This document shows, in pieces, positions 17,169 to 27,200 of a DNA stretch of 64,000 nucleotides. The stretch spans positions 42,142 to 106,141 of IMG/VR virus record IMGVR_UViG_3300026521_000161, one strand, 5' to 3'. Within the stretch, counting starts at the first letter, position 1; each line of letters begins with the position of its first letter. Both the position numbers and the translations under genes were made by a program. The DNA is from a virus. The notes under the pieces are model-generated. The model did no database searches. It saw only the letters and a program-made list of their open reading frames with translations, and was not told where the DNA came from.

Positions 17169-20100
17169 ATGGAAAAGTATAAGAGTTTAAAATACATTTA
17201 TAATAATAGAACTAAGAGATATACCATATACATAGATAATGTAGATCTTATAAAAGATGGTATAAAACATATCATAGGTAGAAGTGCTAGTAGGATACTT
17301 ATAATAAAAGATAAGAAGACACAGTTTGATATCTATAGTTTCTTCTTATTAGAGTTAGAGCATACATTAGAAACATTAAAAGAGACTAGACCGGACTTAG
17401 CTGTTAAGATAGGTGGTATAGTACTTAATGATCTTATGAGTTTCCTTAAGACTAAAACATGGTTAGCTGAACGTAATCATAAATCAGTAGTTAACGTATT
17501 AGATTATAATAATATTAGATCAGTTATGAAATATACGTTATTACCTCACCAAGTAGAAGTATTTAAGAAATATGAAGTTGTTAAACGTATGGCTAACCTT
17601 AGAGGATTCATGATGGATCTAGGAGCTGGGCAAGGTAAGATGGAAAAGAATGGTACACCAGTTAAAACACCTACTGGTTGGACTAATATAGAAAAGCTTA
17701 AGGTAGGCGATAAAGTTATAGGTAGTAATGGCAGACCAACTACTGTAACTGGTGTGTTCCCGCAAGGTAGGTTACCGTTAGTTAGGTTAAAGTTTGAAGA
17801 TAATAGATATAGCGATGTAGGGCATGAACATCTATGGAGTGTTTCTGTAAATAATAAATGGTCTGTTATGAAAACTTCTAAAATAATGAAATACATAGAT
17901 AAAGGAAAAGATATTTATATACCTCTTATAGATTATAAGGTAAATAAGAATGATGTAGTAGATGAGCATTATATACATCCTTACCTAGTAGGAGTTATAT
18001 TAGCTAGCGGTAGTAAGGTTAAGTGTATTAATGTAACCATAGATAAGGAACATGATAAAGTTAAATCTATATTACCAGAAGAGTATAGTCTATATAAAGA
18101 TATTAACACATATCACGATACGCATAACCATAGGTTATTTTATAATGGTAAAGGTGATTGTAAGATAACTAAGCAGCTAAAGAAACTCAATATCTTTAAT
18201 GGTAGAGACATAGTACCGGCACTACCAGCTAGTTATGAACACGGTTCTTATCTGACTAGAGTAGAGTTACTTAATGGTATATTAAATACTTCAGGAACTA
18301 ACACTAAAGGTAATATCACTTACACAGAAGTTAAAGATATAAAGCTAGCTAACGTTATAAAAAGATTAGCATGGACTTTAGGGGATATAGCTTCCATACG
18401 TAAAGTTATAAGAACTACTAGATTAGGTTATGAATATACAGCATATGTGGTTAAGATAGTTAAAGAAAAGATCATTAAGATAACTGGTTATACAGAGTTA
18501 CCAGAGCATGAAGCAACATGTATATCTGTATCTGCTAAAAATAAACTATATGTTACAAAAGACTATATAGTAACACATAACACATTTTCTTCATTAGCGT
18601 TAGGTGAAGCTCTTTCTTATAACAATGTTATAGTTATAGCTCCTAGCGCTACCATAGATGACGTATGGGTTAAATCTGTTACAAAAGAGTTATATAAATC
18701 ACCACAGCCTTATTTTGTTCTTAATAGTAAAAATAGGGATTATAAAAAAGAAAGATTTCTGATAATGAGTTACGAGACATTAGATAAGGTTAATAAAGAT
18801 AAGAAATTGTTAAGAATGCTTAAGAGACTTAATCCTATGCTGATAGTGGACGAGTTCCATAACTTTAACAATATCAAGGCTTTAAGAACATTTAACCTTA
18901 TGGAGTTTGTTAAGAGAGTTGATTTTCAAGATGTTGTATTACTAACAGGTACGCCTGTGAAGATGAGCCTTAATGAACTTAAACCTATGTTATATATACT
19001 AGACGATAAGTTTAAATCTATAGTAGATATGTATGATGATTTCTACAGAGGTAGATATGAAATGTTTAGGAATAGATTCGACGTATATAGGAAACATGTT
19101 CCTAAAGATACTAAATCATTACCTCCTATTAAAATATCTGAATATAGAGTACAAATACCAGATAGTGATAGATTTACTCTAAAGGTAATTAATGAAGAGA
19201 TAAAAGAGTTTAAGCTTAAACGTATGGAAGAGATAATGAGTAAGATGGATATATATGAGTCTATATACGAAGCAGCTCTTAATGAAGTATTTGTTTCTAT
19301 GGTTACGTCAGGTATTAAAAAAGGCGAAGCTAATAAGTTATTATCTGATTATAGGAAACTAGTTAAGTCTATAAGAAAGTTTAATAAAGATAAAAAGTTA
19401 TATATGGCTCAGAATGATATCATAAGTGCTCGAGAAATGGAAAAAGAGATAATTTTAAGTAATCTATCTAGTAAAAGTAAAAAAGCTTTTAAAGACGTTA
19501 TAAGCATCATTAAGTATCCAGAGCTTAAAGTACTTGGTGAAGCATTGGGCAAAGTGTTGTTAGGTACTAGAATAAAGTGTTATAACGAATTAGCCAAACA
19601 TATTAACTACAAGAACATCCTATTATTAACAGATAAGAAAGGTATCGTATTTAGTAATTATGTTAGTACATGTAAAGTAGCTATAAATAAAGCTACTAAG
19701 GATGGTTATAAACCTGTAGGTGTATTTGGTGATTTAGTAGAGAAACTACCTGTTTCTGTTAAAGCGTTCAATGATTTAAAAGATAAGACAAATCCTATAG
19801 TAGCTACTTATAAATCATTATCAACCGGTGTTCCTTTAGTAGCTGGTAACATAGTTATATTACTAGACACTCCTGTTAGGAATTATCTACTAGACCAATC
19901 TATATCTAGAGCATGGAGGATAGGTCAGGATAGACCAGTAGAGGTATTAATGGTTAAATTAGATACTGAAGGTAAATTAAATATAACAGATAGAGACCAT
20001 TATATTTTAAATATGTCTACACAGAATGTAGAAATGATAACAGGTAATGTTAACCCTTTCGAGATACCACAACAGATAATGATAGAGGATGATATAGTAG

Positions 20101-20258
20101 ATGAAGAAGATGAAGCTATACTAGATATGGAAAATACAGTTAAAGAAGAACTTAAGTCATCTTTATTAAATAATATTAATTCAAATATGGTTAGTACAGA
20201 TGAAGATAATACGAGTGTGTTAGGTAATATAATAAATAAATTTAAGTTTAAATTATAA
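17169..20258 (+). CDS. SNF2-type superfamily 2 helicase with an in-frame intein
   Basis: 1029 codons, of which about 715 remain after removing residues 158-471 (intein). The spliced Walker A reads LGAGQGKT, with the intein exactly between K157 and T472. Further helicase motifs: VIAPSATIDDVW (Ia), IVDEFHNF (II, DEFH instead of DEAH), LLTGTPVKM (III), GIVFSNY (IV), VATYKSLSTGVPL (V) and ISRAWRIGQDRPVEV (VI), the last being the SNF2 RxxRxGQ form. Such ATPases translocate on double-stranded DNA and remodel forks or protein-DNA complexes; phiKZ-like phages carry relatives. It has its own promoter region, a TTAAAGGAAACAATA leader and a terminator at 20276. The acidic C-terminus (DDIVDEEDEAILDME) may bind partners. 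Confidence 0.85.
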   Translation: MEKYKSLKYIYNNRTKRYTIYIDNVDLIKDGIKHIIGRSASRILIIKDKKTQFDIYSFFLLELEHTLETLKETRPDLAVKIGGIVLNDLMSFLKTKTWLAERNHKSVVNVLDYNNIRSVMKYTLLPHQVEVFKKYEVVKRMANLRGFMMDLGAGQGKMEKNGTPVKTPTGWTNIEKLKVGDKVIGSNGRPTTVTGVFPQGRLPLVRLKFEDNRYSDVGHEHLWSVSVNNKWSVMKTSKIMKYIDKGKDIYIPLIDYKVNKNDVVDEHYIHPYLVGVILASGSKVKCINVTIDKEHDKVKSILPEEYSLYKDINTYHDTHNHRLFYNGKGDCKITKQLKKLNIFNGRDIVPALPASYEHGSYLTRVELLNGILNTSGTNTKGNITYTEVKDIKLANVIKRLAWTLGDIASIRKVIRTTRLGYEYTAYVVKIVKEKIIKITGYTELPEHEATCISVSAKNKLYVTKDYIVTHNTFSSLALGEALSYNNVIVIAPSATIDDVWVKSVTKELYKSPQPYFVLNSKNRDYKKERFLIMSYETLDKVNKDKKLLRMLKRLNPMLIVDEFHNFNNIKALRTFNLMEFVKRVDFQDVVLLTGTPVKMSLNELKPMLYILDDKFKSIVDMYDDFYRGRYEMFRNRFDVYRKHVPKDTKSLPPIKISEYRVQIPDSDRFTLKVINEEIKEFKLKRMEEIMSKMDIYESIYEAALNEVFVSMVTSGIKKGEANKLLSDYRKLVKSIRKFNKDKKLYMAQNDIISAREMEKEIILSNLSSKSKKAFKDVISIIKYPELKVLGEALGKVLLGTRIKCYNELAKHINYKNILLLTDKKGIVFSNYVSTCKVAINKATKDGYKPVGVFGDLVEKLPVSVKAFNDLKDKTNPIVATYKSLSTGVPLVAGNIVILLDTPVRNYLLDQSISRAWRIGQDRPVEVLMVKLDTEGKLNITDRDHYILNMSTQNVEMITGNVNPFEIPQQIMIEDDIVDEEDEAILDMENTVKEELKSSLLNNINSNMVSTDEDNTSVLGNIINKFKFKL
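17640..18581 (+). other. Class 3-like intein with degenerate homing endonuclease
   Basis: 314 residues (158-471 of the precursor). Block A is NGTPVKTPTGW...LKVGDKVIG, but residue 1 is Met rather than Cys/Ser/Thr. Block B has GHEHLWSV (W223), block F has EATCISV (C451), and the C-terminus is VTHN followed by T472. This W-C-T set is the class 3 intein signature, in which the block F Cys starts splicing. The endonuclease blocks read YLVGVILASGS (about 272-282) and LLNGILNTSGT (about 367-377), that is LAGLIDADG motifs with both catalytic Asp positions replaced. Splicing is therefore expected and homing not. Confidence 0.82.
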
Positions 20259-20275
20259 AAAAAAAATAAAGTAAG

Positions 20276-20301
20276 CCATAGTGAGCGTTAGCTCACTATG
20301 G
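20276..20301. terminator. Bidirectional hairpin terminator
   Basis: 11-bp perfect stem (20276-20286 / 20291-20301) between the convergent helicase and 257-aa genes. Confidence 0.78.
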
Positions 20302-20303
20302 TG

Positions 20304-21077
20304 TTATTTAAGTTTGTATGCATGTCTTCTAACGTTTGATAGCTCGCCGCACTCTATCTCACGGATTGTGATGTTACCAGCGAAACTTCTACCTAGATAG
20401 TAAGTAGCATCGTCAGTAAATACGATAGTGTCATTTTTCATATTGTTAGGTTTAAGACCAGCGTTTGGTAGCACTGTTGTTGGGTCTAATAATAATAATG
20501 TGTTACCATTTCTTAGTCTACTACTAGTAGGTAACTTAACGTTATCTAACTTCATGAAGTCAAGTTTGTATATAAATAATAATGGGATAACATCATCATC
20601 TACCTTAAAGTAACTCTCCATCTCTTTTAACACATCCTCAGAGAACGATTCTCTGTAAGGGAACTCTACGTTAGATAATAGTTTAGCAAATCTATCATCA
20701 TTACGCATCAGGTTAGATACGAGTTCATTACGATCTTCCTCATAATCACCCATAACTAATCTCGTTTGTGTTACTCTACCTTGCTCACTTGCATGGACAT
20801 CACATAACCCACTAACTAGTTTCTTGTTAACGAAATTAGTCAATGCTGTGTTGTAAAACTTACTTATATCTTTACGAACATCCTCTCTAACAACCGGGAA
20901 GTCTATCTTACTTTCCACCGCATCATCAAGTAGCATATAAGGACCTTTAAGTTCACCTCTTCTCACGTATTTAACAACAACAAATATACCGTTAAGTAAA
21001 ACAGGCTCCCCTACGAGCATTTTGTTTACATCAGCATTTTTAACCATATCTTCTAAACTTTCTACAATGATCTCCAT
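20304..21077 (-). CDS. Hypothetical protein, 257 aa
   Basis: AGGAGAAGATC precedes the ATG; it follows the low-complexity 197-aa gene by 9 nt, so both come from the 21717 promoter. The product is a mixed alpha/beta protein with no recognised motif; KLPTSSRLRNGNTLLLLDPTTVLPNAG and a C-terminal IREIECGELSNVRRHAYKLK stretch are notable but unassigned. Confidence 0.72.
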   Translation of the reverse strand: MEIIVESLEDMVKNADVNKMLVGEPVLLNGIFVVVKYVRRGELKGPYMLLDDAVESKIDFPVVREDVRKDISKFYNTALTNFVNKKLVSGLCDVHASEQGRVTQTRLVMGDYEEDRNELVSNLMRNDDRFAKLLSNVEFPYRESFSEDVLKEMESYFKVDDDVIPLLFIYKLDFMKLDNVKLPTSSRLRNGNTLLLLDPTTVLPNAGLKPNNMKNDTIVFTDDATYYLGRSFAGNITIREIECGELSNVRRHAYKLK

Positions 21078-21086
21078 GATCTTCTC

Positions 21087-21680
21087 CTATTTACTTTCTA
21101 CAATAAATTTAAATGTTTTACCATCATTGTCTATGATGATTTTAAGTGTTTCGTCATCACTCATGAACGGTAATAATTCACTACCGTGTTGTGGTTTATA
21201 ACCAGCATCATAAAGACTTATAAGTTTATCACTTATAGTTTCTTTAACTGGTTCAATAATTTCAGGTTCAGGGACTCTTTCTCTGGATCTAGGTTTATAA
21301 TCTCTAGCAGAAGATCTATACTCTCTAGAACTCTCACGAGAGCTTCTACTACCACCTATACCTATAGAAGCAGAACTACTACCACCATATCTTTGCCCTC
21401 CTCTAGACGAACGTCTAGGTTCCTCATAAGAGGCACCAGCTCTGGACGGCATTCTTGGTGGTACGTCGTCGTAATAAGGATCTCTACCATATCCTCTATC
21501 TCTACCACCATAAGCAGGTTCTCTACCTACAGGTGGTCTACCAGCATCTAACGGCCTACCCATATCATCACATTCCACCCAACGATCGTAATCGTCATAT
21601 CTCCAAAATCGATTATAACGATCTACCCATACAACAGGTTGTTTGTATTCGTCCACTAGGAACGGTTCATAATCAGTCAT
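21087..21680 (-). CDS. Low-complexity Arg/Ser/Gly/Tyr-rich protein, 197 aa
   Basis: The N-terminal about 45 residues are Tyr/Trp/Asp-rich (VVWVDRYNRFWRYDDYDRW), then residues about 45-140 are disordered with RDRGYGRD, RRSSRGG and SRSSRESS runs of the RG/RS type, and the last about 55 form a small folded domain. Such RG/RS and aromatic segments in other organisms bind RNA or drive condensates. The gene is first in its unit, directly after the phuZ-class promoter element, with AAGAAGGAGTCGTA before the ATG, so strong early expression is likely. I do not recognise a family. Confidence 0.75.
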   Translation of the reverse strand: MTDYEPFLVDEYKQPVVWVDRYNRFWRYDDYDRWVECDDMGRPLDAGRPPVGREPAYGGRDRGYGRDPYYDDVPPRMPSRAGASYEEPRRSSRGGQRYGGSSSASIGIGGSRSSRESSREYRSSARDYKPRSRERVPEPEIIEPVKETISDKLISLYDAGYKPQHGSELLPFMSDDETLKIIIDNDGKTFKFIVESK

Positions 21681-21708
21681 TACGACTCCTTCTTTTTTAT
21701 ATAAAATT

Positions 21709-21734
21709 AGTACACTGTACTATTTGAATAATAT
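21709..21734 (-). promoter_or_regulatory. Promoter-like element plus dyad
   Basis: Minus strand ATATTATTCAAATAGTAC with dyad AGTAC-N3-GTACT (21709-21721); core 37 nt from the 197-aa gene start. Confidence 0.6.
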
Positions 21735-21753
21735 GTGGATAAAAAAATGTAGA

Positions 21754-21781
21754 AATAACGTAGCCGTTAAGCCACGTTATT
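21754..21781. terminator. Hairpin terminator after the portal gene
   Basis: AATAACGT / ACGTTATT 8-bp stem with an inner GC pair, just after the portal stop, with poly-U for minus transcripts. Confidence 0.65.
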
Positions 21782-21783
21782 CT

Positions 21784-24180
21784 TTATTCTATTTTGTCTG
21801 TTGGTTCTTCAGGTTCATCACCATCTTCTGGAGTTTCATCCACATTACCTTCAGTAGATTCATCTTCATTAACTTCTGGAGTTTCTGAACCACCGTCATC
21901 TATGTTATCATCATTATCAAATTCGTTATCTTCTTCCTCTTCTTCTATTTCACCGTTACCTATTTTATCTCTACGTTTATCGAACTTAGATACCATTTTC
22001 TCATTCTCTTTAAGGAACGGTATGATAATCGCATCTAAACTTTTACCAAATACGTTAAAATCAGTTAACAAGTTAAACATAGGTTTACCGTCCTCATCTA
22101 ACGTAAACATCTTAGAGAAATCAGGTAAAACATTATTTTCATCTATATATCTTCTAAGTAACGTATGTTTAATTAAACCCTTAAGATCATCTAAGTCATC
22201 ACCTATAGTACCTAAATAATTAGATGGTATTAAATCACTACTAAATAGTTTATCTATAACGTTATCTAATAACTCTGTATATTTATCTACCATATCAGCA
22301 ACATTAGTTTCCTCTGTCACTTCTGGCTTAGGCAATGTTATTTGTATGCTATCTATAACTCTAGTTATCATATATTCAACGATATCGTCGTCACTAGCTT
22401 TCTTAAGAGCTTCTTTATTAACATCATTGTTATTGTTAACTAAGAATCTTTTCATCTTACTATTAAGCATATCTGATAAAGCGCTACGTAACATACTCTT
22501 GAATTTACCGTCGACTTTTAACTTCTTCTGTATATCTTTTGTTAAAAGTTTTTCATATTTAGATTGTAATTTAAGTATGCGTTTTCTTAATAGTATATTA
22601 TTAGCAATAATGGTTGTAGCGAATTCTGGACTATATCCGTTATCTATCATTTCTGGAGTTAAGTATAAACTAGTTATGATAAGTTTATCTATATCTTCTT
22701 TAAGGGTTTCATCTATTGGGTTTATCTCATTAGCTTTTTCTTCTATATCTATATTTACATCTGGTAATCCAGGATGTTTAAAGTTAAAACTAAATCCTAA
22801 TTTATGAACCCAATCAGTTAGATCATCAACATTTAAGATACCTATAGGCATACTTATCTGTCTGTTCCTAACTATCTCGGCCATGATGGCTTCCATAGAT
22901 TTTTTATATTCTGGATCATCTGGATCTAAGTCCACTTTAACATCTGTAGTAGTTACACTACTTTTTATATATGATAACATCTTAGTAAAAACTAACATAG
23001 CACGCATGCTCATTAATACAGACAATCTTTCTAATAAACTCTCACCCATACCATTTTCTCTAAAATTAATAGCATAGTAACTAACAAGATTAGTAGGTAA
23101 AAATAAAATGTCTATAGGTGTTTTAGAGATGATGCTATCTGCCATATCTAACACTATATCGTCGTCTAACTCGAACTGTAAATCACTAAAGTCTTTATAA
23201 GGACTATTATCTAAGTAACCTTTTAACTTCGTTTTAATAAGTACATCTCTTAATCCGTCTAGTCCCTCTATAGTAGGGGCATCTTGTGTCATAGATTTAA
23301 GACTATTATTAACCTTAGCTATTAGTCCGTCTGAACTTGTAGGGTTACTACTCTTTCCTTGTTTCTTTTTCTTATTTTTTAAAAGAACAAAATACCCATA
23401 GTGTTTACTAGGGTCTTCTTGGCTAGTTATAGGTATTATTTTGTTAGGACTCATCTTCTTGATTATTGGTTTATCGCTACTTATATCAGTGTCGTCCATT
23501 ATACCGAAATGATCATCATGTATCATAAGAGCTTCTAAACCAGGACTAATGCTTTCGCCACTTAGTGTATTATTAACTATGTAGTTAGCTTTTTTCTCAT
23601 TGAGAATGTCTTCTGCTAATATAGATGGGTTAGAAGTAAACTTAAATATTTTATCTTTATCTTCTTTTATGGAATCTATATAATCACCCTGTGACATAAG
23701 CAAACTTTCAACACCAACACTAATGTCACTTTTTATTGTTTTAAACATGTCACTTATATTTTTAGGCGGTATATTAAGTTCTACATAAGCACCCTTCTTA
23801 AATAATGATTCCTCCACTATCTCATTTAACTTATCACTAAGACCATATGTGTTTTCTGCATATGTATCTATCATACCACTTATTAGCGATTGTGCTTCAG
23901 TAGGTAATTTAAACCCACTTAGTTTATATGTTAAACCACCAGTTCCCATATCGTTAGGTGAAGTAACTAATGACGTAACAAGTTCTATAGCTAAATCTAT
24001 ATCTGGGAATATCTCCTGTATATTTTTAACTAAGTTTTCCTGTCCATATCCATGATCGGATAACTTAACTAGTTTTTTAAAATCAACAGCTTCCACTGTT
24101 TTATTAATAGCAGTTGTTTTCTTAGCTATTTTAGGTAACAAACTTTCGTATTGCACGGGTTCTTTTATAGTTCTTGACAT
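21784..24180 (-). CDS. Portal protein candidate, 798 aa
   Basis: Start taken at the second in-frame ATG (24180), because AAAGG abuts the first (24186). The size, an N-terminal alpha/beta part with PDIDLAIELVTSLVTSPND, a long helical middle (ESLLERLSVLMSMRAMLVFTKM; EFATTIIANNILLRKRILKLQSKYEKLL) and a very acidic disordered C-terminus (EIEEEEEDNEFDNDDN) fit phiKZ-type portal proteins, which form the dodecameric ring at the head vertex. The helix-rich stem-like region followed by an acidic tail is the main clue; no catalytic motif is expected. Divergent from the 1151-aa gene with only 58 nt between. A head-completion or other virion protein is the alternative. Confidence 0.55.
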   Translation of the reverse strand: MSRTIKEPVQYESLLPKIAKKTTAINKTVEAVDFKKLVKLSDHGYGQENLVKNIQEIFPDIDLAIELVTSLVTSPNDMGTGGLTYKLSGFKLPTEAQSLISGMIDTYAENTYGLSDKLNEIVEESLFKKGAYVELNIPPKNISDMFKTIKSDISVGVESLLMSQGDYIDSIKEDKDKIFKFTSNPSILAEDILNEKKANYIVNNTLSGESISPGLEALMIHDDHFGIMDDTDISSDKPIIKKMSPNKIIPITSQEDPSKHYGYFVLLKNKKKKQGKSSNPTSSDGLIAKVNNSLKSMTQDAPTIEGLDGLRDVLIKTKLKGYLDNSPYKDFSDLQFELDDDIVLDMADSIISKTPIDILFLPTNLVSYYAINFRENGMGESLLERLSVLMSMRAMLVFTKMLSYIKSSVTTTDVKVDLDPDDPEYKKSMEAIMAEIVRNRQISMPIGILNVDDLTDWVHKLGFSFNFKHPGLPDVNIDIEEKANEINPIDETLKEDIDKLIITSLYLTPEMIDNGYSPEFATTIIANNILLRKRILKLQSKYEKLLTKDIQKKLKVDGKFKSMLRSALSDMLNSKMKRFLVNNNNDVNKEALKKASDDDIVEYMITRVIDSIQITLPKPEVTEETNVADMVDKYTELLDNVIDKLFSSDLIPSNYLGTIGDDLDDLKGLIKHTLLRRYIDENNVLPDFSKMFTLDEDGKPMFNLLTDFNVFGKSLDAIIIPFLKENEKMVSKFDKRRDKIGNGEIEEEEEDNEFDNDDNIDDGGSETPEVNEDESTEGNVDETPEDGDEPEEPTDKIE

Positions 24181-24238
24181 TTTCATCCTTTAGACACCCC
24201 AAGCTTGATTTGAGAAACAATCTATCAAGGAGTTAGTT

Positions 24239-27200
24239 ATGTTTGATATTACTAAATATTTCAAGTCAACTATAGATTTGGTTAATAGCCTTACTATAAA
24301 AATTGATGAAATTAGTAAACATTTCAATTATCAGTACTATATAAAAAATGGTTTGGAAGTACCGATATTTTATAAAGACAAATATTTTCTTAACCTAGCA
24401 GGTATAAGAGGTGAATTAGATCCACAAGTATATATAAGAGATGCTTCGACTGGTACAGATATTGAGATAACAGTAGAGAACTTAAACAATAATATATGGA
24501 TTAAAAGAGAGCTTAATAAGTATGGGGAATTATTTAATTCTTTATGTAATAGTTATCATGGTATGTCTGTGTATATACGAGGTTGTATAAACCCAATAAA
24601 GTTAGATGATCTTAAAGCGACTCCTAATTATAGATTACTATATTTTAATAAAGATTTAATAGCTGATAATGAGCTATATCTTATATCTGAAATTGAACAC
24701 TTTGTTAGTGTGTATATGAATACATACCATAATCCTAACTATATGTTAGATGCCTTGTATTTACCGCAATTATTATTCAATCTTTATCAGTCTTTAGTTA
24801 TGTATATACTAACGAAAAGATTAGAGAATATATTTAGTAATAAAGTGGATAGGTTTCATATAGATAATTTTCTATCTTCTTATAAGAACATTTATGAAGT
24901 TATGGACGTTTTTGATAAACCAACAGAATTATACGTCTATGGTAATATAAGAAGATTTAAAACAAATTTAGGTAAGAACGAGATCTTAGAAGAGATGTTA
25001 TACAAAATATATGATAGGAATAGTTATGGTATCGGAGGACTATCTTTTAATAAGGAAGTACCAGTTCTTATAGAAGACGCTAAAAACGATTATAAACGAG
25101 CTTACTTCGAAGATAAATATAACTTTAGAGTATCTAAAGCTAATAACTCATTATACAATATGGATGGAGTTGAGTTATCTTTAGAAGAAGTTATTAATCT
25201 AGAACATATAGCGGAGTTAGTTAATGATGATAATTTATTATCAGATAGTTATAACATATTAACAAAACAGGAATCTTTCTTTCTAAAAGGTCAGGGCTAT
25301 GATACTAAAACAAAGACATTCTTACTAGATAAACCAGAACGCATATCAACGCACTCTAATAACGTTGTTATATCATCACTTAGTAATATGTTAAGTTACC
25401 TTAATAAGAGTGACTCATTTCTTTATATAGATTATATAAATCCTTATAACCATAAGTTATACAAACTTAATGCTAGCGATATTAAGAATATACTCTTAGC
25501 TAACGTGTTGAATATGTACAAACTAGAAGGTGTCATTACTATCGAATTAGAAGGTATTTATAATGTAAATGCTGATAAAGATTCTATACTTAGTAAAACA
25601 TGGCATAAAGCAGATAATACGAATATCTATGATTTTATAACAGAAAACCCAGATAACACCATGTTGCGTTCTGGTATGATAAAAGAATATTTTACATTAA
25701 TAAATGGTGTAGAGAGACGTATGTGGTACATGATCTCTAATCTAGACGATCTTATGTTAAAGAATGATGTTAGAATAATGTCTAAGTATTTGTTTTTAAC
25801 AGAAACCATGACAGTGGATGTAAATGAAGTTAATAAGTATATAGAAGATAATGATCTAGTTCCATTCACGTTAGATTGTAATCTAACAACTATGATAAGT
25901 TTACTGGAGTTCATAACAGGGTTAGATCTAGAACCAGATAAAAGTGTTATAGATAGGTTTAAAAAGCTTATAGAATTTTTTAATAAAACAACTAGTTACA
26001 CAATACAACTATTATACGATACAGAGTTCAAGCATACGTTTGTTAATAACGTAACTAAAACAAATCTTAATCTAGGATATAAGCCACTTATGGAAGTTAA
26101 AGCGGCAGAGTGGTACAAATACGAGCAGGCTGAGTATATCATACGATCGTATAATATGGAGGCAGATAGTTTAGATATTAAAGATAACCAGATAAACACT
26201 GTGTTTAACATAAGTAAGTCAGTTAGACAACAGTGTTATATGTTACCAGATGATATAATAAAAGATGTTATGCTAATGGGACATAGTTATAGGCGACCTA
26301 TACCATACAGTACATCTAGGTTATCATTAACCAGAGTAAATGATGGTGGTATAGAGACTGTCACTAATACTAAATCGGTTAATATAGTACCTAATGTTAA
26401 GAAAGAACTAAGTGTTAGTTTTATAGAAGATAGCGTTATGTCTACTAATATATTAATATCAGATAGCCCATATAATAGATTTCATGATTATGGTACGCGT
26501 AATGGTTATTTTACTAGCGTCCTAGATAATAATGATATGGATATTAATAATAAAGTATTAGATAGCGTTATAACGTCTATGAGTGGGTCAAAAGTCAGTA
26601 TAGGTGAAGATCGTATAGTAGAGCCATTACCAGTTTATGCTAGACGTAGTTACCATGATTTTATTTCAACACCATCTTCAAAAACTGAACACGCGCTAGA
26701 TAACATGGTTATGTTCTTAGATAAAGAGGTAGAATCTTTAGATGTTAAATACGTTAATCCATTATCTGTTAAATCTATACATGATGATTTTATAAGTTAT
26801 GATTTAACTTCATCTACTCATGAATACATGAGAAGTTTAACGCAGGTTATTACAGGTTTATATTCTACAACTATTCTCGATAATAGCGATTTAAGTTATT
26901 TTAATAAAGACATAGAAACAGTACAAAAGATAACGCAGGGTATTGACGATGTAGAGTATGATGATATAAGTTCTATTAGTCCTAGTGCTGTAAGATATAG
27001 TTATCGTAGTATGTTTAATCCGTCTTCAGGATTTAGAACAGAATATTATAAAGATACTAAGTTTTATATAGAAGATGAAAAACAAGTAGATGTCAGTAAG
27101 TTAAAATATTCGACTGTTTATGCGGATATCATGGAGTTGAATAGTTTCAGATTGGATACCAGTAATCCACTAGTTCTTAAATATAGAACGAATAATGATA

